Made by a program: the position numbers and the translations under genes. The notes under the pieces are model-generated. The model saw only the letters and a program-made list of their open reading frames with translations. It did not search any database and had not been told where the DNA came from. Of a DNA stretch of 64,000 nucleotides, positions 1-11,527 are shown piece by piece. The DNA is from Cyrtodaria siliqua (Eukaryota; Mollusca; Bivalvia; Adapedonta; Hiatellidae): the NCBI GenBank assembly GCA_037043455.1, contig JAWPHD010000238.1:62001-126000 (forward strand), written 5' to 3'. Numbering within the stretch: position 1 is the stretch's first letter; every line of letters starts with the position of its first letter.

Positions 1-132
1 TTAAATTGTGATTGCTACTGTTCTAGAATCATGAGATATTTATCAAAATGATCAGTTTATCACGTCCTAAATGTAATACTAGTACATGCTATAGATGTAA
101 GTGCTAGCAGTACCCAGGATAGCCAGTGACTA

Positions 133-344
133 TTAACCCTTAACCCGCTACATATATATAATGAACTGTTCTTTCTTTGAATTATGACCATTCCATAATT
201 TATGTGACAAAGGGGTGTTTTGGGAAAAAATGACTAATCAGCAGCCAGACATAGTAAACCCTGATCAGTTACTCGCAGGCTGATCTGGGTTTACAATGGA
301 CGCAAAGGCTATTATAGTCATGCTTAGTAAGGGTTAAGGGTTAA
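133..344. mobile_element. Small piggyBac-like MITE with TTAA flanks
   Basis: The stretch begins TTAACCCTTAACCC and ends with its exact inverse GGGTTAAGGGTTAA. Read as TTAA target copies plus a CCCTTAACCC terminal inverted repeat, this fits the piggyBac pattern (TTAA duplication, CCC-starting ends). An inner inverted pair (gtaaaccc...tgatcag / ctgatct..gggtttac, about 255-298) adds a stem. It has no coding capacity. The family assignment is inference from the ends only. Confidence 0.5.
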
Positions 345-882
345 ATCTTCAGACATTATCTTAAAAGTAGTGATTCTGCATTTTGTTTGAAAATGGTATT
401 CAATTTGAGTATATTTTCAAAATTTTGGAATGATTGGATACTATTTTTCAAACCTTAGCGCAAACGTAGTAAAAGTTATTCCATCTTCAAAGATGGTTGC
501 AAAATCTAGGATGACCTTAGGGACTGAAAAAAGTAAATATATCTGCCCCCTTAGAACCTCTTCTATTGCAAGGAGTTATTGCAAGGGACGTTAACACAGT
601 AATTGAAATAGCATGAACGCTTATATCTCAAGTTTTTAAAAATCCAATGAATTTTGATTGGTTAGTACCAGCCGGTGACAAGAACTCATTTATTTTTCTT
701 TATCAATATAAAATGGAAATAAATTCATAACACAGATTTTTTGCTAGGCATATGGGAAAATTCCAACCCGTTTGATTTCAATCCACCCAGAGCCTGCCTT
801 TGTCTCGGAGTGAAATGAAACTAAACTAATTTTTTGCTGCTCTTGCTAAACTAGTGATATACAGATATAATCTTACTTCTAG
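345..882. other. No recognisable feature (5' of first exon seen)
   Basis: AT-rich sequence without a convincing exon, RNA gene or repeat. It is probably intron of the coiled-coil gene that follows, because the first exon found at 883 has an acceptor and no start codon. Confidence 0.4.
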
Positions 883-3800
883 GTACAATTCGAGACTCCA
901 GTCCAGTCGCCGTCTAGTCTGTCTCCCGTACAGAGAGTACAGCAGCTGCAATTGCTCAATGGTAAACTACATCTCAGTCTGAAGCGACTGTATTCTCTAC
1001 AAAGGGAGAAAACAAAGCTGCAACACAGGGTAGGTGCTACATGGTTTATCTCCCTTTAAACCAGATGTTACATGGTTTGTCTCCCTTAACACCCTTGCAA
1101 CACAGGGTTTTACACACTAGCATCTTAAGCTATGTTTGTATGATTATGTCACCATTTTACATTAACTGAAAAAGGGTTTTTTATTACATTCGTTCCCCAA
1201 AAACGGTGTTTGTTACATTCGTTCCCCAAAAACTGTGTTTGTAATCGATATGTATTAAAAGATAAACAAGTTAATAAATTAAATGCTCAATAATTGTATT
1301 TGTCAACTGTGTGGTTGTTCTTTAATTTCACAAAATTACTAAAATTTAAGTTGTTATTTAACTAATATAATATTTAAAAGGTATTCAGGTTCTTGATGTT
1401 AGTCTTTAACATTTTTCACATTTATATAATCAGTTTACCCAGAAATGATTATACTTTACTCAGGTACATGAGAGTACACTGGGAGTGAGTACAGCCCCTG
1501 ACAAAACACATCTGTCTGTACTAGAGGTGCATCTTCTCAGACATCCAGAGTATCTAAAAAAGGTAGGCACGAATATACATGAATACCTACATCCATGAAT
1601 GCATTACCGTAGAGAAAATACATCTACAAGATTTGTTTGAGAACAGTTTACGTTTTGCTGAAGGATAGTCTTTAAATTACACATGTTACATATCGTTTCA
1701 TTTCTCCAAGGTGGCTTGTCCCAAAATTACCATATACGTATTGTATAGTTCTAAAACTCTACAAATTAGCATTATTATACTAATACCTGGGGTTTTTTTT
1801 AAAAAGAGGTAAATAAATAGCGTCTTAGTAGCATGTCACGCTCTTCTTAGCTCATCTTCTTTGTTACTGTAAATGGAATTGAAACTTAGAACACAAATTC
1901 CGTATCGGTTGTAGACTAACTGAAACTTAGAACACAAATTCCCTATCAGTTGTAGACTATAAGTGTTATGGAACTGAAACTTAGAACACAAATTCCCCAA
2001 TCGGTTGTAGACTATAAGTGTTATGGAACTGAAACTTAGAAAGTGTTATGGAACTGAAACTTAGAACACAAATTCCCCATCGGTTGTAGACTTTAAGTGT
2101 TATGGAACTGAAACTCTGAAAGTGTTATGGAACTGAAATTTAGAACACAAATTCCCTATGGGTTGTAGACTATAAGTGTTATGGAACTGAAACTTAGAAC
2201 ACAAATTCCCTATCGGTTGTAGACTATAAGTGTTATGGAACTGAAACTAAGAACACAAATTCCCAGCGGTTGTAGACTATAAGTGTTATGGAACTGAAAC
2301 TTAGAACACAAATTCCCTATCGGTTGTAGACTATAAGTGTTATGGAACTGAAACTTAGAACACAAATTCCCTATCGGTTGACTATAAGTGTTATGGAACT
2401 GAAACTTAGAACTTAGGTAGAGGATTTTTGTTCACTAGCCCGAATTATTGTATAATCATTTGAACTACTACAATTTTCATAAGCCCGACAATACATAATT
2501 TCTAGATTTTTACTAGCCGAATTAATATTTACTAGTTTTTCACCTTCGGGCTAGTGCTAATTTCGACCACTGATACAAGCTATGGAACTGAAACTTCGAA
2601 CAAAAATTCCCTATCAGTTGTTGTGCAGGCTAGTATGGGAATTTTCTTTCGACCCCTGTGGCCAAAGTTCAAAAATGTATAAAATGCTCAGATTACTGCC
2701 AAACAGATTTTTCATTAGAATGTGGTGCAGTTACAATAACGTCACTATGTATTACTATGTATTACACAGCTGCTGCACCTGTTGGAAAAAGACAACATCA
2801 GACTACAGAACCTGCTGCAGTGGAAGGAACAGGAAGAAATATTCTGGAAATGGATGGTATGTCCTGTTGTTATTCATTGTATGACTGTTGTAATGTTGAT
2901 CTGTACATACTGAACATTACTGAACACACATTTTAGTGGAAAATAGGAAAATAACTTCAAACTACACAGTAGTTACTGGTGTCGGATGAAAATTAATGCA
3001 ATGCTGTTCCTCAACATAACTTCTGAAGTACTTACCCAGGGTATATAATATGTGTATATTCACACTCGGACTGGTCTGTACCAAATTATTTTTATGTTTT
3101 TGTAAATATGACAAATATTCCAAACTTTTGTTCACATTAACAGGAGAGCATACTGGAGTTGAAGATGCAAGAACAGTCAGACAAAGAGGACAACAGCCTT
3201 CCCATGATGCACTACAACATTCCACCAGATCTCAGGGGAAAAGTGAATACAGCCAGGAGGCAGCTGGAGGCGGCCATCTTGAAATATGAACCAATAATAG
3301 AACAACTTGAAGAATTGTGGGAAACAAAGGTACGGTGTATTTGTTTGAAATAATTCATGTAAGAATTGCATTGCTTGTTTGTGTTTTCAACAATGAGTGC
3401 CGTGGAATGAGATGGAATTTAAAAATGTTGGTTCTGTCCCATCATGTTTCATCAAATGAGCGAAGTGAGAAAATTTACATTTATTATGCAGATATGTATT
3501 TAGTATGCTGCTATGTATTAGTAATGTGTCTGCATGTATTATGCAGATGTAAAAAAGGTTTTCGAAAATGTTGAGAAATAGAAACTCTATCAAAAAGGCA
3601 ACTAGTCATTTTCAATACAAATGTTCAGTTATTGTCGGCCATATTGGAAGTGTGTGTATGTTTCTGCACAGACCAAATAACAAACAGATTGGACACTAAA
3701 TTTCACGTGGGACAGTGTGACAATTTCACTAGATGTTGCCCGACTTTTAAACACTTGCAAGTTTCATTTATGCTAAAACCCATCACAAATTTAAATCTCC

Positions 3801-6800
3801 TTCTAATGATAATATTTTCCTTACTCGACGATTTTAAACAAAATTGGAGTTCACCGGAAACTTTTACTATGTCAAACCTTGATTTTTAAGAGAAAAGCCA
3901 AAAATGATGAGATTTTTATCGCTAAATAGCTTTTTATACAACTTTTTACCAGGTTACTAATATCAATGAAAGCTCGGACGAGTTCGAAAACCAGCCAGAT
4001 CAACCCAGTAACACCGGAGTTATTGCCCTTGAATTAACAAAAATTGCTGTATTTTGTCTTGTCAACACTCTAGTGCCTTGATTTTTGATCCGATCGTTAC
4101 CGACCGTTACCAGATTATTAATATCAATGAAAGCTCAGACGAGTTCGAAAACCAGCCAGATCGGAGTTATTGCCCTTGAATTAACGAAATTTGCTACATT
4201 TTATCTTGTCAAAACTCTAGTGCCTCCATTTTTCATTCGATCTTTACCCAAACTTTTTCCAGATTATTAATTTTAATGAAAGTTTGGATGAGTTCGAAAA
4301 CCAGCCAGATCGGACGCCGAAGTTATTGCCCTTGAATTACCGAAAATTGCGGTTTTCTGTCTTGTCAACACCCTAGCGCCTCCATTTTGCATCCTACCTT
4401 TACCAAACTTTGCCAAATTGTTAAAATTGATGAAAGCTTGGTCAAGTTCTGAAACCAGCCAGATTGGACCAGTAACACCGAAGTTATGGCCCTTGAATTA
4501 TTGAATTTATGTCAACACTCGAGCACCTTCATTTTTCATCTGATCTTTACCAAACTTTACCAGATTGTTAATATCTGAAAGCTCGAATGACTTCTCATGA
4601 AACTTCATAGGTGAACTGCCTGCGGTGAGAGGATGACCCCTATTGATTTTGACATCAGTAGGTCAAAGGTCAAGGTCACCGGGACCCGATAATGAAAAAT
4701 CTTGTTTGCTCCATAACTCCTCTTTCCCTGAAGAAAAGCTCATGAAACTTGGGAGTATATTTCTCGCACTTACAAGGCAACAACTCTAGTTGATATTGAT
4801 GAAAGCTTGATCAAGTTCGAAAACCAGCCAGATCGGACCAGTAACACTAAAGTTGTGGCCCTTGAATTATTGAAGAAACTCTCTAGCACCTTCATTTTTC
4901 ATCCGATCTTTACCAAACTTTAACAGATTGTTATGATAAGGCCTTCATTTTCCGTATTTCAGCAAAACTCTGCAGGGATGATCAGTACCATGCCTAGTTG
5001 TGCATATTGTCACCTTGTTCTGGTTGAATGATTTTTGCTGGAGTTACGCCCCTTTAAAGGTTTTAATACACATAATTGTCCGGACTAGTTCTATTGAACC
5101 ACTGACCGGATTTCAGAGAAACATTGCAGGAATGATAAGTACCAAGCCTAGTTGTGCATGTCATCACCATGTTCCAGTTGAACGATTTTTGACAGAGTTA
5201 TGGCCCTTTACAGGTTTTAATACATAAAGTTTGCCCAGACTAGTTCTGCTGAAGCCCTGGTTGAATTTCAACAAAACTTGGCAAGGTTAATCAGGACCAA
5301 GCCTAGTTGTGCATATTATCACCGTGTTCCGGTTGAAAGATTTTTGGCGGAGATGGCCCTTTACAGGTTTTAATACACAAACTTTGTCCGGACTAGTGCT
5401 GCTGAAATCCTGCTGAAATCCTGCTCAGATTTCTGCCAAACTTTGCAGGAATGATCAGTACCAAATCAAGTTACGCAAGTCATTGCCATGTTCCGGTTTA
5501 ATGATATTTGACACAGTTATGGCCCCTTATACACAAACTTTATCCGAATTGTTTTCCCGAACCTCTGGTTGGATTTCAGTGAAACTTGGCATGAATGATC
5601 AGTACCAAGCCTAGATGCGCATGTCTTTTTCTGGTTGAATGATATTTGATGGAGTTGTGGCTCTTTAAAACATTTTAATACACAAACTTTGTCTGGACTA
5701 GTTCTCCACAACCACCATTCGGCTTTCCACCAAACTTGGTTGCATATATCATTGTCTTGTTCCGGTTGATTGATTATGTCTCCCCCCACGAAATGGAGGA
5801 GACATAATGTTTTTGCTATGTCCGTCTGTCACAAATGTTGTTGCCGCTAATCCTCCTAAATGGCTTGTTGAATTTTGACAAAACTTTGCAGGAAGCATCC
5901 GTAGGATGTCTGGTTGTGCATGTCATGCTTTTGTTCCTGTTTGCTGATTTTTTACGGAGTTACGGCCTTTTGAATGTTTTTACTTCAAATTTGTGGTCGC
6001 CACTACTCCTCCTAAACGGCTTGTTGCATTTTGACGAAACTTTGCAGGAAGCATTAGTATTATGTCTAGTTTTGCGTTTTATGCTTTCATTCCGGTTCGC
6101 TGATTTTTGACAGATTTCTGGCCCTTTTTGTTTTTACTTTAAATTTGATCTTACACATGGGGAAAGTCATGTGCCGATATCAACAATGACAGTTGATAAA
6201 TAAAAACATTAGTAGTTGGCAACATCGATGCAAAGAATGTCAATGATATGCAAGAAAAAGAATCAGTAATGGGTATCCGGTTCAGATGGGGAATTCCAAC
6301 CCTCGGTATAATGGGTTTGGGGGCATATAGTTGCATAATCTGTTATCTTCAATAGTATGAAAACTAAGCAAAGACTACCTTAGGTATATCTTAGAGTTTA
6401 GTGTATGGGAGTAAGGTACAGTCATTAAGTGCTGAGATATCGCAGTAATATCAAATAGGTCACACAAAACATACAGAAAACAAAATGGCAGCTACCATGG
6501 TCAAAAATGTGTTCTGTTGACAATCTATTCAAAGGAATTGCCTAACAAACTTCATCTATAAAGCCAGTTTGTATTTTCTATTTAACAGAGTTTGGAAATA
6601 GTTATAAATTGGGTTCAGATAAAGTTCACTGAGAAAAATATTAATACATGGTATATTACACAAAATACGAGTTTTGCTGAAGTCAAAAATATGTTTAAAT
6701 TGTTGATGTCATTAGCATGTCAAGCTTTTTTAAAGTTGGCCATCTCTACTTAAGGTAATGTTTATATATAAAAGTGGTAAAACTTAAAAATTATTACATC

Positions 6801-7236
6801 TCTTACAGTCTGGTGACTAGTATTTAAGATTATTCTACTTTCTTTCTGCCAGTGTGCCAGCATAGATGAGGAGGACCTGGACGGTCTCCTGACCGCCATT
6901 GATAAGGAGCTAGCCATGCACAAAGCCAACATAGCGTCTGCAAGGACCCACAACCAGCAGCCCCCGTATCGGGAACCACGCTTTGTCTATACAAAACCAT
7001 CAAACAAGAAGTCCTCAAATATCCGTCAGCCAGAAAATCTCAACATCAACACAGCTGAGAGTTGTGGAGCCAGTGAACCCATCGACATCCAGTGTGAAAT
7101 CTCAAACCTGGAATCTCTTATCCAAAGACTTGAACTCGAAGCAAAGAGAAAAGAGGGATTATATAGAGATGAACTAGACAAGATTGCCTCTCGTGTTCCT
7201 GATGCAATATGCATACAGCCTGTGTCACTCCGGTAA
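883..7236 (+). CDS. Coiled-coil protein of unknown identity, last five exons
   Basis: Five exons, all in phase 0 with AG/GT borders, join into one open frame: 883-1029, 1464-1562, 2770-2856, 3144-3329 and 6853-7236 (TAA). They give the C-terminal 300 residues; the start lies outside the window or in an exon I cannot see. The product is rich in Leu, Glu, Lys and Gln with heptad-like stretches (for example QQLQLLNGKLHLSLKRLYSL, LLHLLEKDNIRLQNLL, RRQLEAAILKYEPIIEQLEE), so coiled coil is likely through most of it. The last exon has a polar, Asn/Pro/Ser-rich linker (about residues 200-245 of the part seen) before a final helix (ISNLESLIQRLELEAKRK). No signal peptide or membrane segment is seen. 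I do not recognise the family; centrosomal, ciliary or cytoskeletal roles are common for such proteins but are only a guess. The introns hold tandem and hairpin repeats. Confidence 0.75.
1873..2415. repeat. 54-bp tandem repeat, about ten copies
   Basis: The unit contains gttatggaactgaaactta, gaacacaaattccc and ggttgtagactataagt. Some units are truncated, giving runs such as two abutting 'gaaactt...gaaagtgttatgg' pieces. It lies in the intron before the 2770 exon. A stray diverged unit sits at about 2581-2625, so the array once extended further or was invaded. Confidence 0.85.
2416..2577. repeat. Fragment of a repeat ending gctaatttcgaccactg
   Basis: Contains several 'tagcccga' motifs and ends gggctagtgctaatttcgacc, the inverse of the start of the 7977-9035 repeat (ggtcgaaattagcac..agcccg). 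It looks like a terminal piece of the same family inserted within or beside the 54-bp array. Confidence 0.4.
3330..3949. other. Intron sequence, nothing recognised
   Basis: Part of the 3330-6852 intron of the coiled-coil gene. AT-rich and without repeats that I can define; short ORFs here have no gene-like features. Confidence 0.4.
3950..4600. repeat. Tandem repeat, ~155-bp unit, about four copies
   Basis: Units recur around 'gttcgaaaaccagccagatc' and 'gttattgcccttgaatta' followed by 'gtcaacactctagtgcct'. This is the inverse of the repeat filling the 14215-15934 element, so the two blocks are one family in opposite orientation. No hairpin terminus is visible here, so this copy is end-less or decayed. 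Confidence 0.7.
4601..4969. repeat. Mixed repeat remnants
   Basis: Contains 'gtcaaaggtcaaggtcacc' and 'ccataactcctctttccctg' followed by one more unit of the preceding family ('aaaaccagccagatcgg' at about 4818). It bridges two tandem blocks. No gene signal. Confidence 0.4.
4970..5765. repeat. Tandem repeat, ~155-bp unit, about five copies
   Basis: Diverged units share 'tgatcagtaccaagcctag', 'ttgtgcatgtcatcac', 'gttccggttgaatgat' and 'ggccctttacaggttttaat'. It is an intronic, non-coding array different from its left neighbour. Confidence 0.7.
5767..6150. mobile_element. Hairpin-started repeat element, two units
   Basis: Starts with a short hairpin, tatgtctcc..ggaggagacata (5774-5807), followed by 'gtccgtctgtcac' and two ~150-bp units ('cctcctaaatggcttgttg', 'tttgcaggaagca'). 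The layout, a hairpin then 'gtccgtctgtc' then tandem units, is the same as in the 11528-12793 element although the sequences differ, which suggests a shared element class. Confidence 0.5.
6151..6852. other. Intron sequence, nothing recognised
   Basis: The last part of the large intron before the terminal exon at 6853. AT-rich. A pyrimidine-rich tract (ctactttctttctgccag) leads into the acceptor at 6851-6852. Confidence 0.4.
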
Positions 7237-7976
7237 AATGTTGTAGTGAGGATCGGTAGCAACAAAATCAAAAGGATAAATTATATTACATGGACATATG
7301 GCAATCTTCAGGTCAGGTGGGCGAAACAGAATCAGATTTTTTCAGCTCTACTGTTACCAAAGGTGAAATATAGGAATAATGGTGTAATACTTGGTTTTGG
7401 ACAATTATAAGAAAAAATCTCTTTAGAGGAAAACTAATACTGGCTTTTAAAACAAAACATATCGGTCATTAATATGAATTTACATGGGCTGTACATTTAC
7501 AGTGAGAGTATAGTGCTCCCAGATTCCTCTATACCTTTCTTTGGGAGCACTAAATAACCTGAATACTGTTAAAGGCGAGTAAGCTCGGTAAAACGTGAAA
7601 TCAAACATTCAAATGAGTTTTCTGAAAGTTGATTACTTAATCAATGGTACTGAATATTCATAGGTTTAAAGATTTCTGATAATTCCGAATATGCATATAA
7701 ACAAAGGTTCAGAAATAAATTTTCTAATTTGACATTGACTATAAAAAAACGGACACCAAGTATGGCAGTCGTTAATGTCATTTGTCACCGTTTTCATGAT
7801 AAAATGTTTATTAATCATCTGTATTACTCACCTCTAATTTCAAAGCTTTATTCATGAAATACTGGGTTTGACTGCAATTTAAAATGCTTTGACTGTCTGG
7901 TAAATTGCTGTCTTCTGATGTCATATGGCAGAGTGTTAAGGGAGTTTAGTCATAATATAAATTTATACTAGCATCG
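7237..7976. other. 3' flank of the coiled-coil gene with a hairpin
   Basis: The UTR presumably continues from the TAA at 7234-7236; an AATAAA at 7714-7719 is a possible poly(A) signal. At 7511-7552 the 11-bp arms tagtgctccca / tgggagcacta enclose about 20 nt. This is the same kind of 'gtgctccc' hairpin as the one closing the 10390-11172 array, so it may be a solo element end rather than a gene terminator. Confidence 0.4.
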
Positions 7977-9035
7977 GTGGTCGAAATTAGCACAAGCCCG
8001 CAAGCCCGAGACTGGTAAAATGCCTGCCGGGCTTGTCCAATATTCAAGAACACAAGCCCGACGTGCTTGTTGAATTCAAATCCGGACGAGTGAAATCCAT
8101 GAATCGGGTAACAAAGAAAATAGTTCTTACATAGTTTATTAAGTGATTAAGTGCAGTAAATAGTCGCAACTCTTGTTTATTCAGCGATAAAATGCAATTT
8201 AAGTCAACCGGATATTGGGAAATAGACGCATTTGCATTTTGGTACATTCTAAAATACGGCTCCCGATCTAATTTCACGGAGCGCCGAACGTTACGGTATT
8301 TGAATGTTGTACAAATAACCCTTTTACTGGGGAAATCTTTAAGGGTACTAGTCACCTAAAAGTCCAGGGCCTTCAGGAAGGGGAATTGCAAAAAGTATGC
8401 TGTTTTCCTGTATTGGAGTTTAACATTTTGTAATAAATATATAAAAAAAAATTAAGGGAAATTTTTCACAGGAAAAGGGGAAAAATATATACCATGCCAG
8501 AGTAACTGTTATGGCCATGAGCAGACTGTAGTGAACTATAGACTATGAATATGAATATAGTCATCTATAATACTGGTCAAAGTTTCATAATTTTCATTGA
8601 TTTATATAAAGAAAAAACAACACATTATGATGTTTCCCTTTTATTTATTTATATATTAGTGTTAAATGATGGTTTCTGACTACTTTGACTTATGAACTTT
8701 TACAATGAGAGCAGGACGAGTAAACATCCTATATTATAAGGACGAGTAACAGGACAAGTATACAGTAAAATATATTTCGTCTCCTGACAGTCATAATATC
8801 CTCGAGTTTTGTTTTGAATTGCACTGTTTACGATATTGTAGAGATTGAAATAAACATTACCATGATCAAATTTGAATAAATTTTACTATAATATTAGGCC
8901 CATAGTGAATATACTGGTGTTTTTTCAATTTTTGACATACTTTTTTCCGAACTTGTTCGTTTTTATCCGGGCTTGTTCAAAATCTAAGAATACAAGACCA
9001 AAGGGATGGTGGTTTGAAATCCTAATTTCGATGAC
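7977..9035. repeat. Diverged repeat with repeated 'gggcttgt..aagaa.acaag' motif
   Basis: Starts ggtggtcgaaattagcaca and ends gaaatcctaatttcgatg. The motif ccgggcttgt(c/t)caa..aagaa(c/t)acaag occurs in direct orientation at about 8027-8062 and 8967-9001, and its sub-motif 'gacgag/gacaag' recurs near 8713-8757. It relates to the fragment at 2416-2577. No coding frame is supported; the function is unknown. Confidence 0.4.
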
Positions 9036-9058
9036 ATAAGTGCTTCAATGAATGCTTT

Positions 9059-9430
9059 ATGTTTATTATCTCGTGGCATAATGCTGTGTGAAACACGCTT
9101 AAAGACATTGAAACAAATGATATTTTGGGACCTACACATGTATTTAGATATAACGATTGCTAAGTTAACTTAGAGCCAATCTGACCATTGTGTTCTTCAG
9201 TATTATTAGAGCGAAACGGGAGTCTGTTATGATTATCTGCATGTTGGCACCCACAGCTGAACATATGACACACCTTTGCAAACTTGTGTTACATTTGTCT
9301 CTTATTTTCGGTCGGTTTCTTTATTTCTTACCATGAAATTGCGTTACCGGTATGTTTATTATCTCGTGGCATAATGCTGTGTGAAACACGCTAAAAGACA
9401 TTGAAACAAATGATATTTTGGGACCTACTT
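9059..9430. repeat. Direct repeat of ~77 bp, 294 bp apart
   Basis: Copies at 9059-9136 and 9353-9430 are almost identical (gtttattatctcgtggcat ... gatattttgggacctac). The high identity implies a recent local duplication of a 294-bp segment, or two insertions of one short element. Confidence 0.75.
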
Positions 9431-10099
9431 GTTTGTTATTTATATATGTATAAAAAAAAAAGGACTGTAGGTAAACTTCATGTGTTTATCTGTGCCATGA
9501 CAACATAATGTTTGCACCACATTTCATTCTAAATACTTTGCGTGTGTATAACACTTCCATGTCATCATCATGTCTGTGAAACGTATTCTTGTTAAAAATA
9601 CACGTGTGTTTACATTGTTGTAATTATTGTTTATATTACAATTCTGAATGGTTGTTTGTTAGATTTATTGAATAAAATACATGCACGTATGTACGTAAAA
9701 ACCAATTAAAACTTTCTTTTATTTTGTAATCGTTTATTTCTGGTGGTTATGTCAAAAAACAATGATGTTGTAGGGGAATCCAAATGCTATTTACAGACCT
9801 AGGAATTGTCACATGTTTTGGTATGTATGAGTTCTTATTGTATACTTTCATATTGCCCCACTTACTTTGCATTGAGCTAATCGTTCACTATTCTACGATA
9901 ATGAATGTTGACAAGCATCGATATTGAATTTTGATAAGGAGCTACTTTCAGCCGTCAAGAAACAGAAACATGCCTAGTTCAAGGTCAATATGGTATGGCT
10001 TTTGAAATTGACAAAATTATGGAAATGTTCATTCACCTACTGATTGTAATGGCTAATAAATTGTAATCGATAAAAAAAAGTGTTCATGACAACAACGGT
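9431..10099. other. No recognisable feature
   Basis: AT-rich sequence with no supported gene or repeat. Confidence 0.4.
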
Positions 10100-10345
10100 T
10101 TGTTTTATTAAGATCTCAGAAGTCGTATCATGGTGTCTAATTGTAGCAGTGATCGCACTAGAATAACCCCAATCAGTCGCATTATTCTACCTACACCAGG
10201 CTGAACAGACCTGGCACTGCCATTTATATGCCAAGTATCAAGCAAGCAACCTACGAGTAACATTTTTACAAGACTTTGGTACGCCCTTGCTGGGGATTGA
10301 ACCCACGATTTCTCACATGATAGTACACGCAATAATATCGGTAGA
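10100..10345 (-). mobile_element. tRNA-headed SINE (bivalve type), minus strand
   Basis: On the minus strand, a tRNA-like head with a clear B box (gtgggttcaatccccag, 10293-10309) is followed by 'gggcgtaccaaagtcttg', a 'gcttgcttgatacttggcat' segment and a conserved-looking central part that ends in ..gatcttaataaaac. This arrangement matches the tRNA-plus-core SINEs I know from bivalves; the assignment is from memory of the family. It is not a functional tRNA: no complete cloverleaf can be drawn. Confidence 0.6.
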
Positions 10346-10389
10346 AACGATGGATGCTCCCCGAATTGGGTGCTGTGTATTACAAATGG

Positions 10390-11172
10390 CAATGGAATTA
10401 AAGCTAAAGCTATGGTTCTTATGTTCTGCACACCCTCACATTGCCCTTTATCCTTGTGTGAAGCTTCATTGCAGTCCCATTAGTAGTTTTCAAGTCATAC
10501 TCCGGACAAGAATTGTAAGTATAAAATTACCAAGGGAACAACTAATTTGAATAAAAACAGATTAACGGTTCTTGCACTCTGTTCTTCGTCTCATTACCCT
10601 CTATCATTGTGTTAAGTTTCAATGCAGTCCCTTAATTAATTAATGCTCCGGACCAGAATTTTAAGTATAAAATTTCAAAGGGCAATAACTCTAAATGAAG
10701 ACAGAGTTATGGTTCTTGCACTCTGCACTTCCTCTTACTGCCCTCTATCATTGAAGTTTCAATATAGTCCCTTAAGTAGTTATAAAGTTAAGCTCCGGAC
10801 AAGAATTTCAAGTAAAATAAAATTACAAAGGGATATAACTCTAGTTTGAATGAATGCACAGTTACAGTTCTTGCACTCTGTGGTTCCTATTATTGCCCTC
10901 TATCACACTTTGAGAAGTTTCAATGCAGTTTCTTGGGTACTTTCGAGGTTATGCTCCGGGCAAGAATTATAAGTATAAAATAACAAAGGGCAATAACTCT
11001 AGTGGAAGACAGAGTTGCGGTTCTTGTGCTCTGCAGTTTCTCTCATTGTGTGAAGTTTCAATGCGGTCCCATAAGTAGTTTTGAAGTTATGCTCTGGACT
11101 AGAAAGAGTGACAGACAGACGGATGGACACAGCGGCAGCTATATGCTCCCTTGAAATTTGTTGGGGAGCACA
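10390..11172. repeat. Tandem repeat, ~150-bp unit, about five copies, closed by a hairpin
   Basis: Units share 'ggttcttgcactctg', 'gccctctatcattgtg', 'agtttcaatgcagtccc' and 'ctccggacaagaatt..aagtataaaat'. The array ends with 'gacagacagacggatggaca' and a hairpin tgctccc..ggggagca (about 11143-11169). Hairpin plus 'gacggac' at one end is the inverse of the layout of the neighbouring hairpin elements. Confidence 0.7.
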
Positions 11173-11527
11173 AAAATGCCTGTGTACATTACAGTGTCAT
11201 TGCCATTGAATTTGTCAAATTACGGGAATTTCAATTTGTTAATCAGTAGAGTCAATCGGGTAATTTCGGATAGCTTTAAAGTTGCATTGTTGGTAATCGT
11301 TCGCTACATGCAAGTAGACGATAACGATTCAGCATTTTCGTTTATAGCCTATATGTCTCGGACTTCATCGTATACATTACATGGTATAGTGTTTCCGAGA
11401 TATTGCAATTATTCGTAATAGCAAGACTATCGCACCAGGATAATTCGGACGAATGTCGGGTAAGTTCGGACGCACATGGGAATAACTCGGACGGTTAAAA
11501 TTGCATAGGAAAAATTCGTACAAAGTG

